In this document: positions 15,595-24,226 of the stretch, piece by piece | How positions within the stretch are numbered: position 1 is the first letter of the stretch | Layout: every line of letters starts with the position of its first letter | Assembly (NCBI GenBank): GCA_903873975.1 | Contig: CAIQQN010000152.1 | Location: forward strand, 1-36,392 | Source of the DNA: an uncultured Anaerolineales bacterium | Lineage (GTDB): Bacteria > Chloroflexota > Anaerolineae > Anaerolineales > Villigracilaceae | Reading direction: 5' to 3' | DNA length: 36,392 nt | Position numbers and translations under genes: made by a program | Notes under the pieces: generated by a model | What the model was told of the DNA's origin: nothing | The model's database searches: none | The model's input: only the letters and a program-made list of their open reading frames with translations

Positions 15595-16566
15595 CTATAA
15601 TTCTGAGGTGGTTTTCACAAATTCAAGCACTTCACCTATTTTGGCGAAAGCCATTGCGGTTACCGTATCGGCTCCGCCATAATAGATGGCAATCCGTCCT
15701 GTTGGCTCATCATAGAGAGTTGCGCAGGGGAAAGCCACATTAGGCACATCGCCTACACACTCATAATACGTTTGAGGGGAAAGCAGGTAAGGGCCGCCAC
15801 GATGGAGCACTTTCCAGGGCTGTTCCAAATCGAGAAGGGCGGCACCAAAACTATAGACGAACCCGTTGCACGAAGTCAGCACGCCGTGATAAAACAAGAG
15901 CCAGCCCTCGGGCGTTTCGATTGGAACCGGGCCGGCTCCAATCTTTGTGCTTTGCCAGCCGCCCTTGACGCCCATCACGAAGCGGTGCTCTCCCCAATGG
16001 ATCAGGTCCGGGCTCTGACTCAGATAGATATCCCCAAAAGGCGTATGGCCATTGTCACTGGGACGACTGAGCATTAGATATTTGCTGTTGATCTTGCGGG
16101 GGAAGAGGACACCGTTGCGGTTGAATGGCAATAGTGCGTTTTCGAGGAAGTGGAATTTTTCAAAGTCGAAGGTGTAACCGATGCCAATGGTCGGGCCATG
16201 ATACCCATTACACCAGGTCACGTAATAGCGGTCCTCCAGCCAGAGCACACGCGGGTCATAGCGGTACTGGAACCAACCAATTTCGGGGTCAATACACAGC
16301 CATTCAATGGGATCATTTTCCAATTCCCAGGTGATTCCATCTTTACTGAAGCCGCGATTCAGGTTCATGTCGCGCTTTTTATTGTCACAACGGAAAACAC
16401 CCGCAAAACCGTCCTGGAATGGAACAACTGCACTGTTGAAAATGCTGTTCGAGGAGGGGATCAGGTTGCGGGGAATGATTGGGTTGGCGCTGTAGCGCCA
16501 GACCACGTCTGAACAGCCCGCAGACCGTTCTTCCCAAGGGATATTTGGCAGGGGAGGATAAGTCAT
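15595..16566 (-). CDS. GH130 beta-1,4-mannoside phosphorylase
   Basis: A 323-residue cytosolic enzyme of family GH130, five-bladed propellers that phosphorolyse beta-mannosides to alpha-mannose-1-phosphate (mannooligosaccharide, mannosyl-glucose or mannosyl-GlcNAc phosphorylases). The predicted catalytic acid is D104 in RYDPRVLW, the same number I recall for the gut enzyme Uhgb_MP. Other family blocks are FNSAVVPF and FAGVFRCDN (residues 43-61), GFSKDGITW (72-80), [31 protein letters not shown], and the C-terminal [13 protein letters not shown]. Length (about 320) suits the GH130_1/GH130_2-type enzymes; exact specificity cannot be told. AAAGGAG lies 8 bases before the ATG. It diverges from the LacI-family gene, whose operator lies about 125 bases upstream of this start, so it is probably in the same regulon. 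No confident promoter was found. Confidence 0.9.
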   Translation of the reverse strand: MTYPPLPNIPWEERSAGCSDVVWRYSANPIIPRNLIPSSNSIFNSAVVPFQDGFAGVFRCDNKKRDMNLNRGFSKDGITWELENDPIEWLCIDPEIGWFQYRYDPRVLWLEDRYYVTWCNGYHGPTIGIGYTFDFEKFHFLENALLPFNRNGVLFPRKINSKYLMLSRPSDNGHTPFGDIYLSQSPDLIHWGEHRFVMGVKGGWQSTKIGAGPVPIETPEGWLLFYHGVLTSCNGFVYSFGAALLDLEQPWKVLHRGGPYLLSPQTYYECVGDVPNVAFPCATLYDEPTGRIAIYYGGADTVTAMAFAKIGEVLEFVKTTSEL

Positions 16567-16652
16567 ATAGAATAGCTCCTTTGTCTTTGTTTTAACGTTG
16601 ATGATACCTTATTTTATGGTGATCTTTCTTACCTTAAATTTTCATTAAGCAA

Positions 16653-16681
16653 TTGACTCACAGGAAATATGTCTGTATAAT
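16653..16681 (+). promoter_or_regulatory. Near-consensus sigma-70 promoter of the lacI-family gene and importer operon
   Basis: TTGACT (16653-16658), a 17-base spacer and a perfect TATAAT (16676-16681). The expected transcription start is about 16687-16688, at the edge of the operator palindrome. A TTG that opens a longer reading frame for the regulator coincides with the -35 hexamer and cannot be the start codon of a message made here. Confidence 0.85.
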
Positions 16682-16691
16682 GTGTATGTTG

Positions 16692-16707
16692 TTGGGAGCG
16701 CTCCCAA
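16692..16707 (+). promoter_or_regulatory. Perfect palindromic LacI-family operator TTGGGAGCGCTCCCAA
   Basis: A 16-bp perfect inverted repeat whose core TGGGAGCGCTCCCA is, to my knowledge, the same 14-mer bound by the cellobiose-responsive repressors CebR (Streptomyces) and CelR (Thermobifida). It begins about 4 bases after the predicted transcription start and lies just before or inside the 5' end of the regulator gene, an ideal place for autorepression. It may also repress the divergent GH130 gene. No second copy was noticed in the window. Confidence 0.88.
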
Positions 16708-16715
16708 CAAACCTC

Positions 16716-17798
16716 ATGCCTCTAACCCTCGAAGATATTGCACGTCTCAGTGGTGTTTCCCGCTCGACTGTATCGCGGGTGATTAATGTTGATGCCAATG
16801 TCAAAGAGGGAACCCGCCAGAAGGTTTTGCAAGTAATCCAGAACTTCAATTTTCAACCCAATCTGGCAGCCCGGGGACTTGCGGCAGGACGCACAAACGT
16901 TATCGGCCTGGTCATTCCCGCAGGCGTCGCAGCCCTCTTTTCCGACCCTTATTTTCCTCAACTTATCCAAGGTGTCTCAGCGGCCTGTAATTCACACAAC
17001 TATTCCGTCATGCTCTGGCTGGCAGAACCCGAATTCGAACGGCGCATGGTCTCCCAGATCTTACACAACGGCTTGCTGGATGGAACGGTCATCGCAAGTA
17101 CTCTTATGGATGATCCAATCGTGAAATCGTTATACGAGAGCAAGATGCCATTCATGTTGATTGGACGGCATCCCACTCTGGATGTAAACTACCTCGATGT
17201 CGACAATGTCCGGGCGGCGCGAGAAGCCACCTTGCACCTCTTGCATATCGGTCGTAAAAACATTGCCACCATTACAGGTCCACAGAACCAGATCGCTGGT
17301 TATGATCGATATCAGGGATATTTAACCGCTCTGCACGAACGCAATCATCGCGTTGATCCCAATCTAGTAGCCGAGGGAGATTTCTCCGAAGCGAGCGGTT
17401 ATATTGCCATGTTGCGTCTCCTCCAGCAGAAGCCGGATGCAGTTTTTGCAGCGAGCGATATGATGGCCTTTGGTGCCATGCGGGCTTTGCGCGAAGCAAA
17501 CTTGCATATTCCCGAAGATGTAGCCGTTATCGGTTTCGATGACATTCCCGCTTCCGCCAAGACAGAACCGCCTCTGACCACAGTCCACCAGTCAGCCAGC
17601 GCGATGGGGGTGTTGGCAGTAGAGACTTTGATTGATATCATCGATCACCCCGGATCAGAAACCCGGCATATTGTTATCGCAACCGAATTTGTGATCCGGT
17701 CATCCTGTGGCACATTGAAATCCAAATCTGAAGGAGGTGATGAAGGGAAAAACCCAGTTGAACAATCAATCCCAATGCTTTATCAGTCTCACCAATGA
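16716..17798 (+). CDS. LacI-family transcriptional regulator (probable cello/manno-oligosaccharide-responsive repressor)
   Basis: A 360-residue regulator from the ATG at 16716. The N-terminal helix-turn-helix is classic LacI (TLEDIARLSGVSRSTVSRVIN, residues about 3-23), followed by the hinge helix (NFQPNLAARGLAAGRTNVIGLV) and a periplasmic-binding-protein-like effector domain ending near ATEFVIRSSCG. The ORF continues for a low-complexity tail. The start is uncertain: ATG 16716 gives the usual LacI N-terminus but lacks a good ribosome-binding site, while ATG 16686 lies 4 bases after TATAAT, would be leaderless, and would put the operator inside the coding region. The operator matches CebR/CelR sites, suggesting that cellobiose or a related beta-1,4-disaccharide is the inducer. 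It heads the importer operon, with the lipoprotein gene 49 bases downstream. Confidence 0.92.
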   Translation: MPLTLEDIARLSGVSRSTVSRVINVDANVKEGTRQKVLQVIQNFNFQPNLAARGLAAGRTNVIGLVIPAGVAALFSDPYFPQLIQGVSAACNSHNYSVMLWLAEPEFERRMVSQILHNGLLDGTVIASTLMDDPIVKSLYESKMPFMLIGRHPTLDVNYLDVDNVRAAREATLHLLHIGRKNIATITGPQNQIAGYDRYQGYLTALHERNHRVDPNLVAEGDFSEASGYIAMLRLLQQKPDAVFAASDMMAFGAMRALREANLHIPEDVAVIGFDDIPASAKTEPPLTTVHQSASAMGVLAVETLIDIIDHPGSETRHIVIATEFVIRSSCGTLKSKSEGGDEGKNPVEQSIPMLYQSHQ

Positions 17799-17800
17799 GT

Positions 17801-17814
17801 CGGCAATTCTGCCG
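17801..17814 (+). other. Short hairpin between the regulator and lipoprotein genes
   Basis: CGGCA-ATTC-TGCCG forms a 5-bp stem directly after the regulator stop codon, about 20 bases before the GAAGGAGA ribosome-binding site (17833-17840) of the lipoprotein gene. It is too weak for a terminator but could mark an mRNA processing or 3'-end site separating regulator and transporter levels. Confidence 0.3.
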
Positions 17815-17847
17815 GCGAAAACCATAATCTAAGAAGGAGAGTGAAGA

Positions 17848-19743
17848 ATGCGTAAGTCATTTGGAATATTGGTTGCGATCTTTATGGCTGCAACCATGGT
17901 GCTGAGCTCTTGCGGCCCGGTAGCCACCACCGTAGCGCCCGCCACGAATGTACCACCAAAAGCCACTGCGGTAGTGCCGCCGACTGCTATCCCGACGCAA
18001 TCAGCTGCGGATATTGCCGGATCGCTGCCCCGCAACGAAACCATGTACTTCAATGGGCAGCAATGGGGTGCGGTTGTAGGTTGGAATCCATACTCCAACA
18101 GCAACAATAACGCGATGGCGGTCAACCAGCAAGACAGCGCCCGCGTCCTCATGTTCGAAACCCCGTATGTGTATGACATGCTGGATGGCAAGCAGTATCC
18201 CCTGCTGGCGGATGGTCCCTGGGCATGGGATGCCGGTATGACCCAGATCACCTTCAAGTTGAAGACCGTCGCGCATTGGAGCGATGGCACCCCGGTGACC
18301 GCTGATGATTATGCTTATACCTGGGCAACCGAGCTCAAGTATAATACCGCTGTCGCTTCTGCCAACAAAGATTACATCGACACCATTACGGCTACTGATG
18401 CCCATTCGGTTGTGATCAAAGCCAAACTGGGCGCGGATGGCAAGGCTCTCAATCCTCTGTTGGCCGCAGCTTTCGTTAGCTCCAACTATGTCCTCCAGAA
18501 AGCCTGGACCCAAAAACTGGAAGCACGCTCTGCAGATGCCACTGCGTTGATGGCTGATCCCGCGATGGACGTTGTTTATTCCGGTCCCTATCACTATTTC
18601 TTCGCTGACGATTCGAAGGTTGTCCTCATCCGTGATGACAACTACTGGGGCCAGGATGCTTCCATGTTCGGCAAGCTGCCTGCTCCAAAGTACCTGGCGC
18701 ATACGATCTTCAAGGATAACGCGGCCGGTTCAATTGCTCTGGCACAGGGTGAAGTGGACGTCAGCCAGCAGTTCAACTCCAATATCCAGGTTTTGTGGCT
18801 CAACTATGCGCTGCCCGTCTCCACCTACCTGCCCGATGCTCCCTATGGCATTGGTGCCAGCCTCCCAACCGCCTTCTACAATCTGAAGTCCAATGGTTTG
18901 GACAATGTTGCGATCCGTAAGGCGATTGCCATGGCAGTTGACTATCCCACCATCATTGCCAACGCCATGACTAACCAATCGGCCACCTTCGATCAGGTTC
19001 CTCGCTCGCTGATGAACCCAACACCTGGCGAACAGGCCCTGTACGACCACGCGACTGTGGCAGACCTGCAGTGGGCAGGCAACGACATCGAAGGAGCCAA
19101 AGCACTCCTTGATGCAGCCGGGATCAAAGACACCAATGGTGATGGCAACCGCGAAGCCAATGGCAAGGAACTTCACTATGTTGCGACCTGCCCGAATGGC
19201 TGGTCCGACTGGCAAGCCGCGATCGAGGTAGTCGCTGCCGCCGGGAAGAAGATCGGTATTGACATCGTGACCAACTACCCTGAATGGGCCGTCTATCAGA
19301 CCGTCGTCACCAAATCGGATGCACCTCTACCCGATGGCTATGACATCTTCATGATGTGGAGCGACGGTGCTGGCCCGACCGAGCCCTGGGGACGTGTCCG
19401 CCATTTGCTGAGCTCTGAATTCATTGGTATGGCGAGCAACTGGAACGGAAACTGGGGCCAGTATAGCAATCCTGATGCGGATGCTTTGATCAAAGAGATT
19501 CCCACTTTGACCGATCCCGCCAAAATTAAGGATGACTATACTCAATTGGTCAAGATCTACCTGACCGATGTTCCGTCCTTCACACTCATGTATCGACCGC
19601 AGTCGTTCCACGCTGTGAACGAGAGTGTTTGGACGAACTTCCCCCACCAGGGTGATGGTACCAACCCGCCCGTCCCGCCGCTGGACTGCATGGACGGTTG
19701 GGGTGTCGCCTGTCTCTATAATGTGACACTTGTTAACCCGTAA
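17848..19743 (+). CDS. ABC transporter solute-binding lipoprotein (SBP_bac_5, Dpp/Opp type), probable oligosaccharide binder
   Basis: A 631-residue extracytoplasmic binding protein. Residues 1-21 are a lipoprotein signal with lipobox LSS-C22, so the protein is membrane-anchored outside the cell. A Thr/Pro/Ala-rich linker runs to about residue 55 and a cluster C binding protein (SBP_bac_5) follows, with family blocks [16 protein letters not shown] (about 150-165), LANAM-like and [17 protein letters not shown] (about 352-368). Members of this family bind peptides, but in Thermotogales and others close relatives bind cello- and mannooligosaccharides. Neighbouring beta-glycosidases and phosphorylases, and the CebR-type operator, favour a beta-1,4-oligosaccharide ligand here. 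A GAAGGAGA site stands 7 bases upstream. A strong stem-loop follows the stop codon, which would let this gene be expressed above the membrane components. Confidence 0.9.
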   Translation: MRKSFGILVAIFMAATMVLSSCGPVATTVAPATNVPPKATAVVPPTAIPTQSAADIAGSLPRNETMYFNGQQWGAVVGWNPYSNSNNNAMAVNQQDSARVLMFETPYVYDMLDGKQYPLLADGPWAWDAGMTQITFKLKTVAHWSDGTPVTADDYAYTWATELKYNTAVASANKDYIDTITATDAHSVVIKAKLGADGKALNPLLAAAFVSSNYVLQKAWTQKLEARSADATALMADPAMDVVYSGPYHYFFADDSKVVLIRDDNYWGQDASMFGKLPAPKYLAHTIFKDNAAGSIALAQGEVDVSQQFNSNIQVLWLNYALPVSTYLPDAPYGIGASLPTAFYNLKSNGLDNVAIRKAIAMAVDYPTIIANAMTNQSATFDQVPRSLMNPTPGEQALYDHATVADLQWAGNDIEGAKALLDAAGIKDTNGDGNREANGKELHYVATCPNGWSDWQAAIEVVAAAGKKIGIDIVTNYPEWAVYQTVVTKSDAPLPDGYDIFMMWSDGAGPTEPWGRVRHLLSSEFIGMASNWNGNWGQYSNPDADALIKEIPTLTDPAKIKDDYTQLVKIYLTDVPSFTLMYRPQSFHAVNESVWTNFPHQGDGTNPPVPPLDCMDGWGVACLYNVTLVNP

Positions 19744-19761
19744 ACAATAATTCATATCGAA

Positions 19762-19796
19762 ACAGCCATGTTCCGCCAACCCCGGGACATGGCTGT
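19762..19796 (+). terminator. Strong stem-loop between binding protein and permease genes (attenuator or stabiliser)
   Basis: A 13-bp stem (ACAGCCATGTTCC at 19762-19774 with GGGACATGGCTGT at 19784-19796, one U-G wobble) closes a 9-base loop 19 bases after the lipoprotein stop codon. The bases that follow are AT-rich but not a T-run. Such structures in importer operons commonly cause partial termination or protect the 3' end of the binding-protein message. Confidence 0.7.
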
Positions 19797-19928
19797 CTAT
19801 TAATATCATTTATAATGGGCAGGCGAAAGTCACTTTCCCAATAAGGTAAATCTCAGAAGCCGCAGACTTATATCTGGACCGGCCGAGTGAATATAACCTT
19901 ATTACCGCTAATTCCCATTGCAGTTATG

Positions 19929-19934
19929 AGGAGG
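19929..19934 (+). promoter_or_regulatory. Ribosome-binding site deciding the first permease start
   Basis: AGGAGG lies only one base from the in-frame GTG at 19936 but 7 bases from the TTG at 19942. The normal spacing therefore selects the TTG as the start codon. Confidence 0.65.
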
Positions 19935-19941
19935 CGTGGCG

Positions 19942-20946
19942 TTGAAAGGATACCGAAAGTATTTCCTTAACAAGCTGACCTGGTTCCTGGTCACTTTTGT
20001 TTTTGCCTTCATATTGAATTTCATCCTGCCCCGCCTGATGCCGGGAGATCCTGTGGCAGCCATTGTTGCAAGATATGCCCAAGGTATGACCAATACGACC
20101 GGTGTCCAGGCGATCTATCAACAATACACGGAACTGTTTGGAACCAACAGACCCATGCTCGAACAATTTTTCATCTATATAAGAAATGTGTTGCATGGCA
20201 ATTTTGGTTTCTCGTTCAGCCAATATCCCAGAACAGTCGCGGACACTCTCAAATCTGCCATCTGGTGGACGGTGTGCCTGCAGTTCCCGGCGATCATCGT
20301 CGGCTGGATAATCGGGAACACACTCGGCGCGTTGGCAGCTTATCTTAAGAAAGGTTTTGATAAAGTGGTCATGCCGGTCAGTATTTTTGTGAGCAATTTC
20401 CCGGCATTTGGCATGGCAGTCATATTGCTGGTCATTTTTGCGTTCGGATTAAAATGGTTCCCAGCCTCGGGCGGTTATGGGTTTGACCTGGTGCCCAGCT
20501 TTACCTGGAAATTCATGTGGTCAGTGATCGTTCACTACCAGCTGCCGTTCTGGTCGATCGTGTTAATCGCGATCGGCGGCCAGGCGATCGGCATGCGCTC
20601 CATGTCCATCTATGAACTGAATGCGGATTATGTAAAATACAGCCGTTATCTGGGAATCAAAGACTGGAAGATCGTCGGCTATGTATTTCGGAATGCTATG
20701 CTTCCGCAGGTGACCGGCCTGGCGCTATCGATCGGTACCATGGTCGGCGGCGCGCTGGTGGCGGAGATCATCTTCAGTTACCCGGGGCTTGGTACAACGC
20801 TCCTGCACAGCGTATTGGGACAGGATTATCCGCTGATCTCGGCAACCACACTGATCATCACGGTGATGGTGCTGGTTGCGAACTTTGCTATCGAAATCGT
20901 ATATGGCTTTATAGACCCTCGTATTAAAGCAGCCCAGTCTGATTAA
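19942..20946 (+). CDS. ABC transporter permease, DppB/OppB type
   Basis: A 334-residue inner-membrane permease (BPD_transp_1). An N-terminal helix (about residues 8-28, [23 protein letters not shown]) is followed by the family's first periplasmic loop and five further helices. The PGDP motif after the first helix and the ATPase-contact loop ([22 protein letters not shown], about residues 228-250; EAA-like) are typical of DppB/OppB. Length is usual (305-340). I placed the start at a TTG because of ribosome-binding-site spacing; a GTG two codons earlier is the alternative. It pairs with the next gene to form the channel of the oligosaccharide importer. Confidence 0.9.
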   Translation: MKGYRKYFLNKLTWFLVTFVFAFILNFILPRLMPGDPVAAIVARYAQGMTNTTGVQAIYQQYTELFGTNRPMLEQFFIYIRNVLHGNFGFSFSQYPRTVADTLKSAIWWTVCLQFPAIIVGWIIGNTLGALAAYLKKGFDKVVMPVSIFVSNFPAFGMAVILLVIFAFGLKWFPASGGYGFDLVPSFTWKFMWSVIVHYQLPFWSIVLIAIGGQAIGMRSMSIYELNADYVKYSRYLGIKDWKIVGYVFRNAMLPQVTGLALSIGTMVGGALVAEIIFSYPGLGTTLLHSVLGQDYPLISATTLIITVMVLVANFAIEIVYGFIDPRIKAAQSD

Positions 20947-20960
20947 GGAAAGATGCTGTC

Positions 20961-22214
20961 ATGAAACATATAATTCAACAGGTTTTTCACTCCGGTAAAT
21001 TCATAGTCGGTTTTTCTATTTTCATGGCATTGCTGCTGGTCGTGATCGTTTATCCGCTGATCATAAGAGGTGATCCATTGGAGATTATAGGCCAAGGTAC
21101 TTTCTTCCCACCCGGGATCTATGTGAGTTCTTATGATAGTATAAATTCCCCTATTACCTATATCCTAAATCTGGATGATGCCGCGACCAAGCGGATTGCC
21201 AACAAGTTGAGCAATGATGATCGCCTTGCCATTAAAGAATGGCTGGTAGCGGATGGGATCCCTGACACCCAAATAGATACATCGGATATCACCAGCCTCT
21301 TGGATCTGTGGGAAAAAAATTATGACCCCAACAAGAACTTCCCCGGGATGACCTATGCCAGGCAAAGATACTACCAGAGGGTCAACACTTCGATCCAAGG
21401 TATTCTGTCATCCTCGGGGGCGATCATTGCAGTGCAAGACCTACAGACAGGCACTCTGCAGCAGACAGGCATCGTCAACCAATCTGATTATGTGAACATC
21501 AGCAATGTTGCGAATGTACGAGTGCTGCCGCTGGGAACCGATAACTTCGGCAGGGATGTGCTGAAGGAGCTGGTAAAGGCCACCGGCGTTTCGCTGGTGA
21601 TCGGTCTTGTCGCCGGTAGCATTGCAACCTTGATCGGCTTGACCCTGGGGTTATTGGGGGGTTATATTGGCGGATTTGTGGATGACATCATCATGTTCAT
21701 CACGAATCTCTTTACCGTCATCCCTGGCATTGTATTATTGATCCTGATCTCCTTCAGCATCGGGCAGGAAAAACGCGGCGCGGTTTTGATTGCGGTGGTG
21801 ATCGGGTTCACCGCCTGGGTATGGACTGCCAGGGCAGTACGATCTCAAGTGATATCCCTGCGCAACCGCGACCATGTAAATCTGTCGAAACTATCCGGGC
21901 ACTCGATCGTTCACATCATCGTTGCAGATATCCTGCCTTACATCGCCTCTTATGTTGTCATGGCGTTCATCCTGCAGATTGCCTCGGGCATCCTGGCGGA
22001 GGCAAGTTTATCAATCCTTGGGCTGGGACCCAGAACATCTGATGTGCCAACGTTAGGTTTGATGATGAACTGGGCGATGATCTACGAGGCAGAGATCCTG
22101 GGAAAATGGTGGGCGTACTTCCCAGTAGTCGTGGTCATTGCTCTAATTACATTCTCGATGAATTTGATGAATACAGGCCTCGACCAGGTATTCAATCCGG
22201 CCTTGAGGGACTAG
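20961..22214 (+). CDS. ABC transporter permease, DppC/OppC type with enlarged extracytoplasmic loop
   Basis: A 417-residue permease, about 110 residues longer than ordinary DppC/OppC (about 300). The first membrane helix is at residues 13-35. The hallmark [14 protein letters not shown], normally near residue 75-85, begins here at residue 191, so the extra sequence lies between helix 1 and the core and should face outside the cell. It is hydrophilic, rich in Asp, Asn and Thr (for example [12 protein letters not shown] and [13 protein letters not shown]). The transmembrane domain from about 205 onward carries the usual EAA-type loop, and the C-terminal [11 protein letters not shown] block is intact. 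AAGGA stands about 11 bases before the ATG. It is the partner of the preceding permease; the insertion may dock the binding protein. Confidence 0.9.
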   Translation: MKHIIQQVFHSGKFIVGFSIFMALLLVVIVYPLIIRGDPLEIIGQGTFFPPGIYVSSYDSINSPITYILNLDDAATKRIANKLSNDDRLAIKEWLVADGIPDTQIDTSDITSLLDLWEKNYDPNKNFPGMTYARQRYYQRVNTSIQGILSSSGAIIAVQDLQTGTLQQTGIVNQSDYVNISNVANVRVLPLGTDNFGRDVLKELVKATGVSLVIGLVAGSIATLIGLTLGLLGGYIGGFVDDIIMFITNLFTVIPGIVLLILISFSIGQEKRGAVLIAVVIGFTAWVWTARAVRSQVISLRNRDHVNLSKLSGHSIVHIIVADILPYIASYVVMAFILQIASGILAEASLSILGLGPRTSDVPTLGLMMNWAMIYEAEILGKWWAYFPVVVVIALITFSMNLMNTGLDQVFNPALRD

Positions 22215-23231
22215 GTGATCGATATGTCAAGAGTAATGTTAGAGGTCAAGGAACTGACAACAAAGTATATCACCCGGTTTGGGGAGAATGTTTACGCGGT
22301 TGACCACGTTTCTTTGAAGGTCGAGGAAGGGAAATCGTTGGGAATTGCGGGAGAATCCGGCTGCGGAAAGTCGACGCTGGCGCTCAGCCTGATGGGATAT
22401 TACTTCGCTCCGCTGCACTATACGAGTGGAGAGATCATCATCGATGGACGTACAATTTCTGGAATGGCTCCTGATGACATTCGTAAATCGATATTGGGTA
22501 CGCAGATTTCCTATATCCCACAATGCGCGATGGACGCGCTCAACCCCACCCGGAAGATCATCAACTTTGTTGAGGATGTTATCAAAGCTCATAATACATA
22601 CATCACCAAGAAAGAGATTTATGATCTTGCCAGAGAACGCTTCGAGATTCTGGGGCTGCCAGCGGAGGTACTGCAAAAATATCCCGTTGAACTTTCGGGA
22701 GGTATGAAACAGCGCACGGTGATCGCGGTTTCTGTGATCCTTTTACCGCTCGTCCTGATCGCGGATGAGCCTTCCTCCGCACTGGATGTCACTTCGCAGA
22801 AGATGGTCATCAAGATGCTGCGGGATTTGATGGAAAGGGGTTTCATCAAAGCGATGATCTTCATCACCCATGAGCTTCCGCTGCTTTATAATGTGACCGA
22901 TGATATTATGGTCATGTACGCAGGGCAGATCGTGGAGAAGGGCACCGCAAAGGAAGCCGTGTTCGATCCACTCCATCCATATTCCAAAGGTCTGATGGGC
23001 TCGATCATCGTGCCTGAAAAAGGTCTGCGGGGAACAAAACTGGCTGCCATTCCCGGTGTGCCACCCAATCTAAAAAATCCACCGGCTGGCTGCCGGTTTG
23101 CCGAACGCTGTAAATATGTTGTGGCGGAATGCAAGACGCGTTCCATCGATCTTCGTGAAATTGAAGACGGCCGTGCTTATCGCTGTATCTTTTCAGAAGA
23201 ACAACTGAGAGAGGATTATAAAAATGGTTGA
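22215..23231 (+). CDS. ABC transporter ATPase, DppD/OppD type
   Basis: A 338-residue cytoplasmic ATPase. Walker A is GESGCGKST (residues 46-54), the ABC signature is ELSGGMKQR (about 161), Walker B is [12 protein letters not shown] (about 181), and the switch His is in FITHELP. The C-terminal oligopeptide-type extension is present ([19 protein letters not shown]), with cysteines spaced as in DppD/OppD proteins. The GTG at 22215 directly follows the permease stop and has GAGGG 5 bases upstream; an ATG three codons later is less well spaced. It overlaps the next ATPase gene by 8 bases. It energises the oligosaccharide importer. Confidence 0.92.
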   Translation: MIDMSRVMLEVKELTTKYITRFGENVYAVDHVSLKVEEGKSLGIAGESGCGKSTLALSLMGYYFAPLHYTSGEIIIDGRTISGMAPDDIRKSILGTQISYIPQCAMDALNPTRKIINFVEDVIKAHNTYITKKEIYDLARERFEILGLPAEVLQKYPVELSGGMKQRTVIAVSVILLPLVLIADEPSSALDVTSQKMVIKMLRDLMERGFIKAMIFITHELPLLYNVTDDIMVMYAGQIVEKGTAKEAVFDPLHPYSKGLMGSIIVPEKGLRGTKLAAIPGVPPNLKNPPAGCRFAERCKYVVAECKTRSIDLREIEDGRAYRCIFSEEQLREDYKNG

Positions 23232-24036
23232 GAAAGAAAAATCATGCCTGAGCGGATCAGGACTTACCAAGGTATTTGGGCTTGGCGGTCAGAAATGTGT
23301 AGCCGTTGATCATGTGGATTTCGATTTTAACGAAGGCGAAATCATCTCGATCGTGGGCGAATCGGGCAGCGGAAAGACCACTTTAGCGAAGATGCTTTTG
23401 GGATTGATCAGCACCACCGAGGGTGAGGTTTACTTCCAAGGGAAGAAGCGTGATATCAGAACTCAAAAAAAGAGACAGGAATATTGGAAAAACATTCAGG
23501 CGATTTTTCAGGATCCGTTCTCTTCATATAATATATTTAATAAAATCGATGCCGTGCTTTTAGATTGCATTTATATGCGCGGCGGTCGAAGACTTCCGCA
23601 TCCGAAAAAAGTGGAGTTGATGACAGAGGCATGCAGCTTTGTGAACCTGAAGTTCGAGGAATTGACCAACAAGTATCCTTTTGAGCTCTCCGGGGGACAG
23701 ATGCAGCGTTTAATGATTGCCCGTATCTTCCTGCTGAAGCCGAAGATCCTGCTGGCTGATGAACCAACCTCAATGATCGATGCCTGTTCACGCGCGACGA
23801 TCCTGGATATGTTAATGAAGCTGCGTAATGATACCGGGATGACGCTTATTTTCATTACCCATGATATCGGCCTAGCGTATTTTGTTTCTGACAGCGTATA
23901 TATTATGGAGCATGGAAAATTTGTTGAAAGCGGATGTGCCGATGATGTGATATTGCATCCAAAAGAGGCTTACACTCGACGCTTGATCAGTGATGTTCCA
24001 AAGATCCATGAAGTATGGGATCTCTCAACTGTGTAA
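23224..24036 (+). CDS. ABC transporter ATPase, DppF/OppF type (short form)
   Basis: A 270-residue ATPase, the second nucleotide-binding subunit of the importer. Walker A is GESGSGKTT (about residues 45-53), the signature is [17 protein letters not shown] (about 153-169), Walker B is [13 protein letters not shown] (about 176-188), and the H-loop is [10 protein letters not shown]. It stops soon after the ATPase core and lacks most of the C-terminal oligo_HPY extension found in full-length DppF (about 320-330 residues). A GAGAGG sequence precedes the ATG, which overlaps the upstream stop by 8 bases. A 190-base gap follows before the beta-mannosidase gene; I see no convincing promoter or operator there, only a weak ACCAGG...CCTGGT dyad (24131-24164). 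Confidence 0.92.
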   Translation: MVEKEKSCLSGSGLTKVFGLGGQKCVAVDHVDFDFNEGEIISIVGESGSGKTTLAKMLLGLISTTEGEVYFQGKKRDIRTQKKRQEYWKNIQAIFQDPFSSYNIFNKIDAVLLDCIYMRGGRRLPHPKKVELMTEACSFVNLKFEELTNKYPFELSGGQMQRLMIARIFLLKPKILLADEPTSMIDACSRATILDMLMKLRNDTGMTLIFITHDIGLAYFVSDSVYIMEHGKFVESGCADDVILHPKEAYTRRLISDVPKIHEVWDLSTV

Positions 24037-24226
24037 CGCATTCCCCTTGAGTTTGAATTCAAGCGAAATAACGGTTTGCTCTGAATACCAAACATGAAAC
24101 ACCCCTAGTCTAGTCCAGGAAGGGTTGGCGACCAGGACCTTCGATGCCAAGAAAGTGACCTGGTAGACCAATGCAAGCTCGTGACAGAAGTAAAGCTTTT
24201 AATCATCCCAATTCCAACAGAAGAAC

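Noticed and set aside
16653-16715. TTG at 16653 as the start of the LacI-family regulator
   Set aside because: The TTG is the first half of the -35 hexamer of a near-perfect promoter, so it cannot be on the message; the added residues are not LacI-like.
19811-19816. TATAAT in the binding protein-permease gap as a promoter
   Set aside because: No -35-like hexamer at 16-18 bases upstream; the region upstream is the right arm of the stem-loop. Kept only as a remote possibility.
24131-24164. ACCAGG...CCTGGT dyad ahead of the beta-mannosidase gene as an operator or terminator
   Set aside because: Six-base arms with a 22-base gap and no T-run; it does not resemble the 16-bp operator and is within chance expectation.
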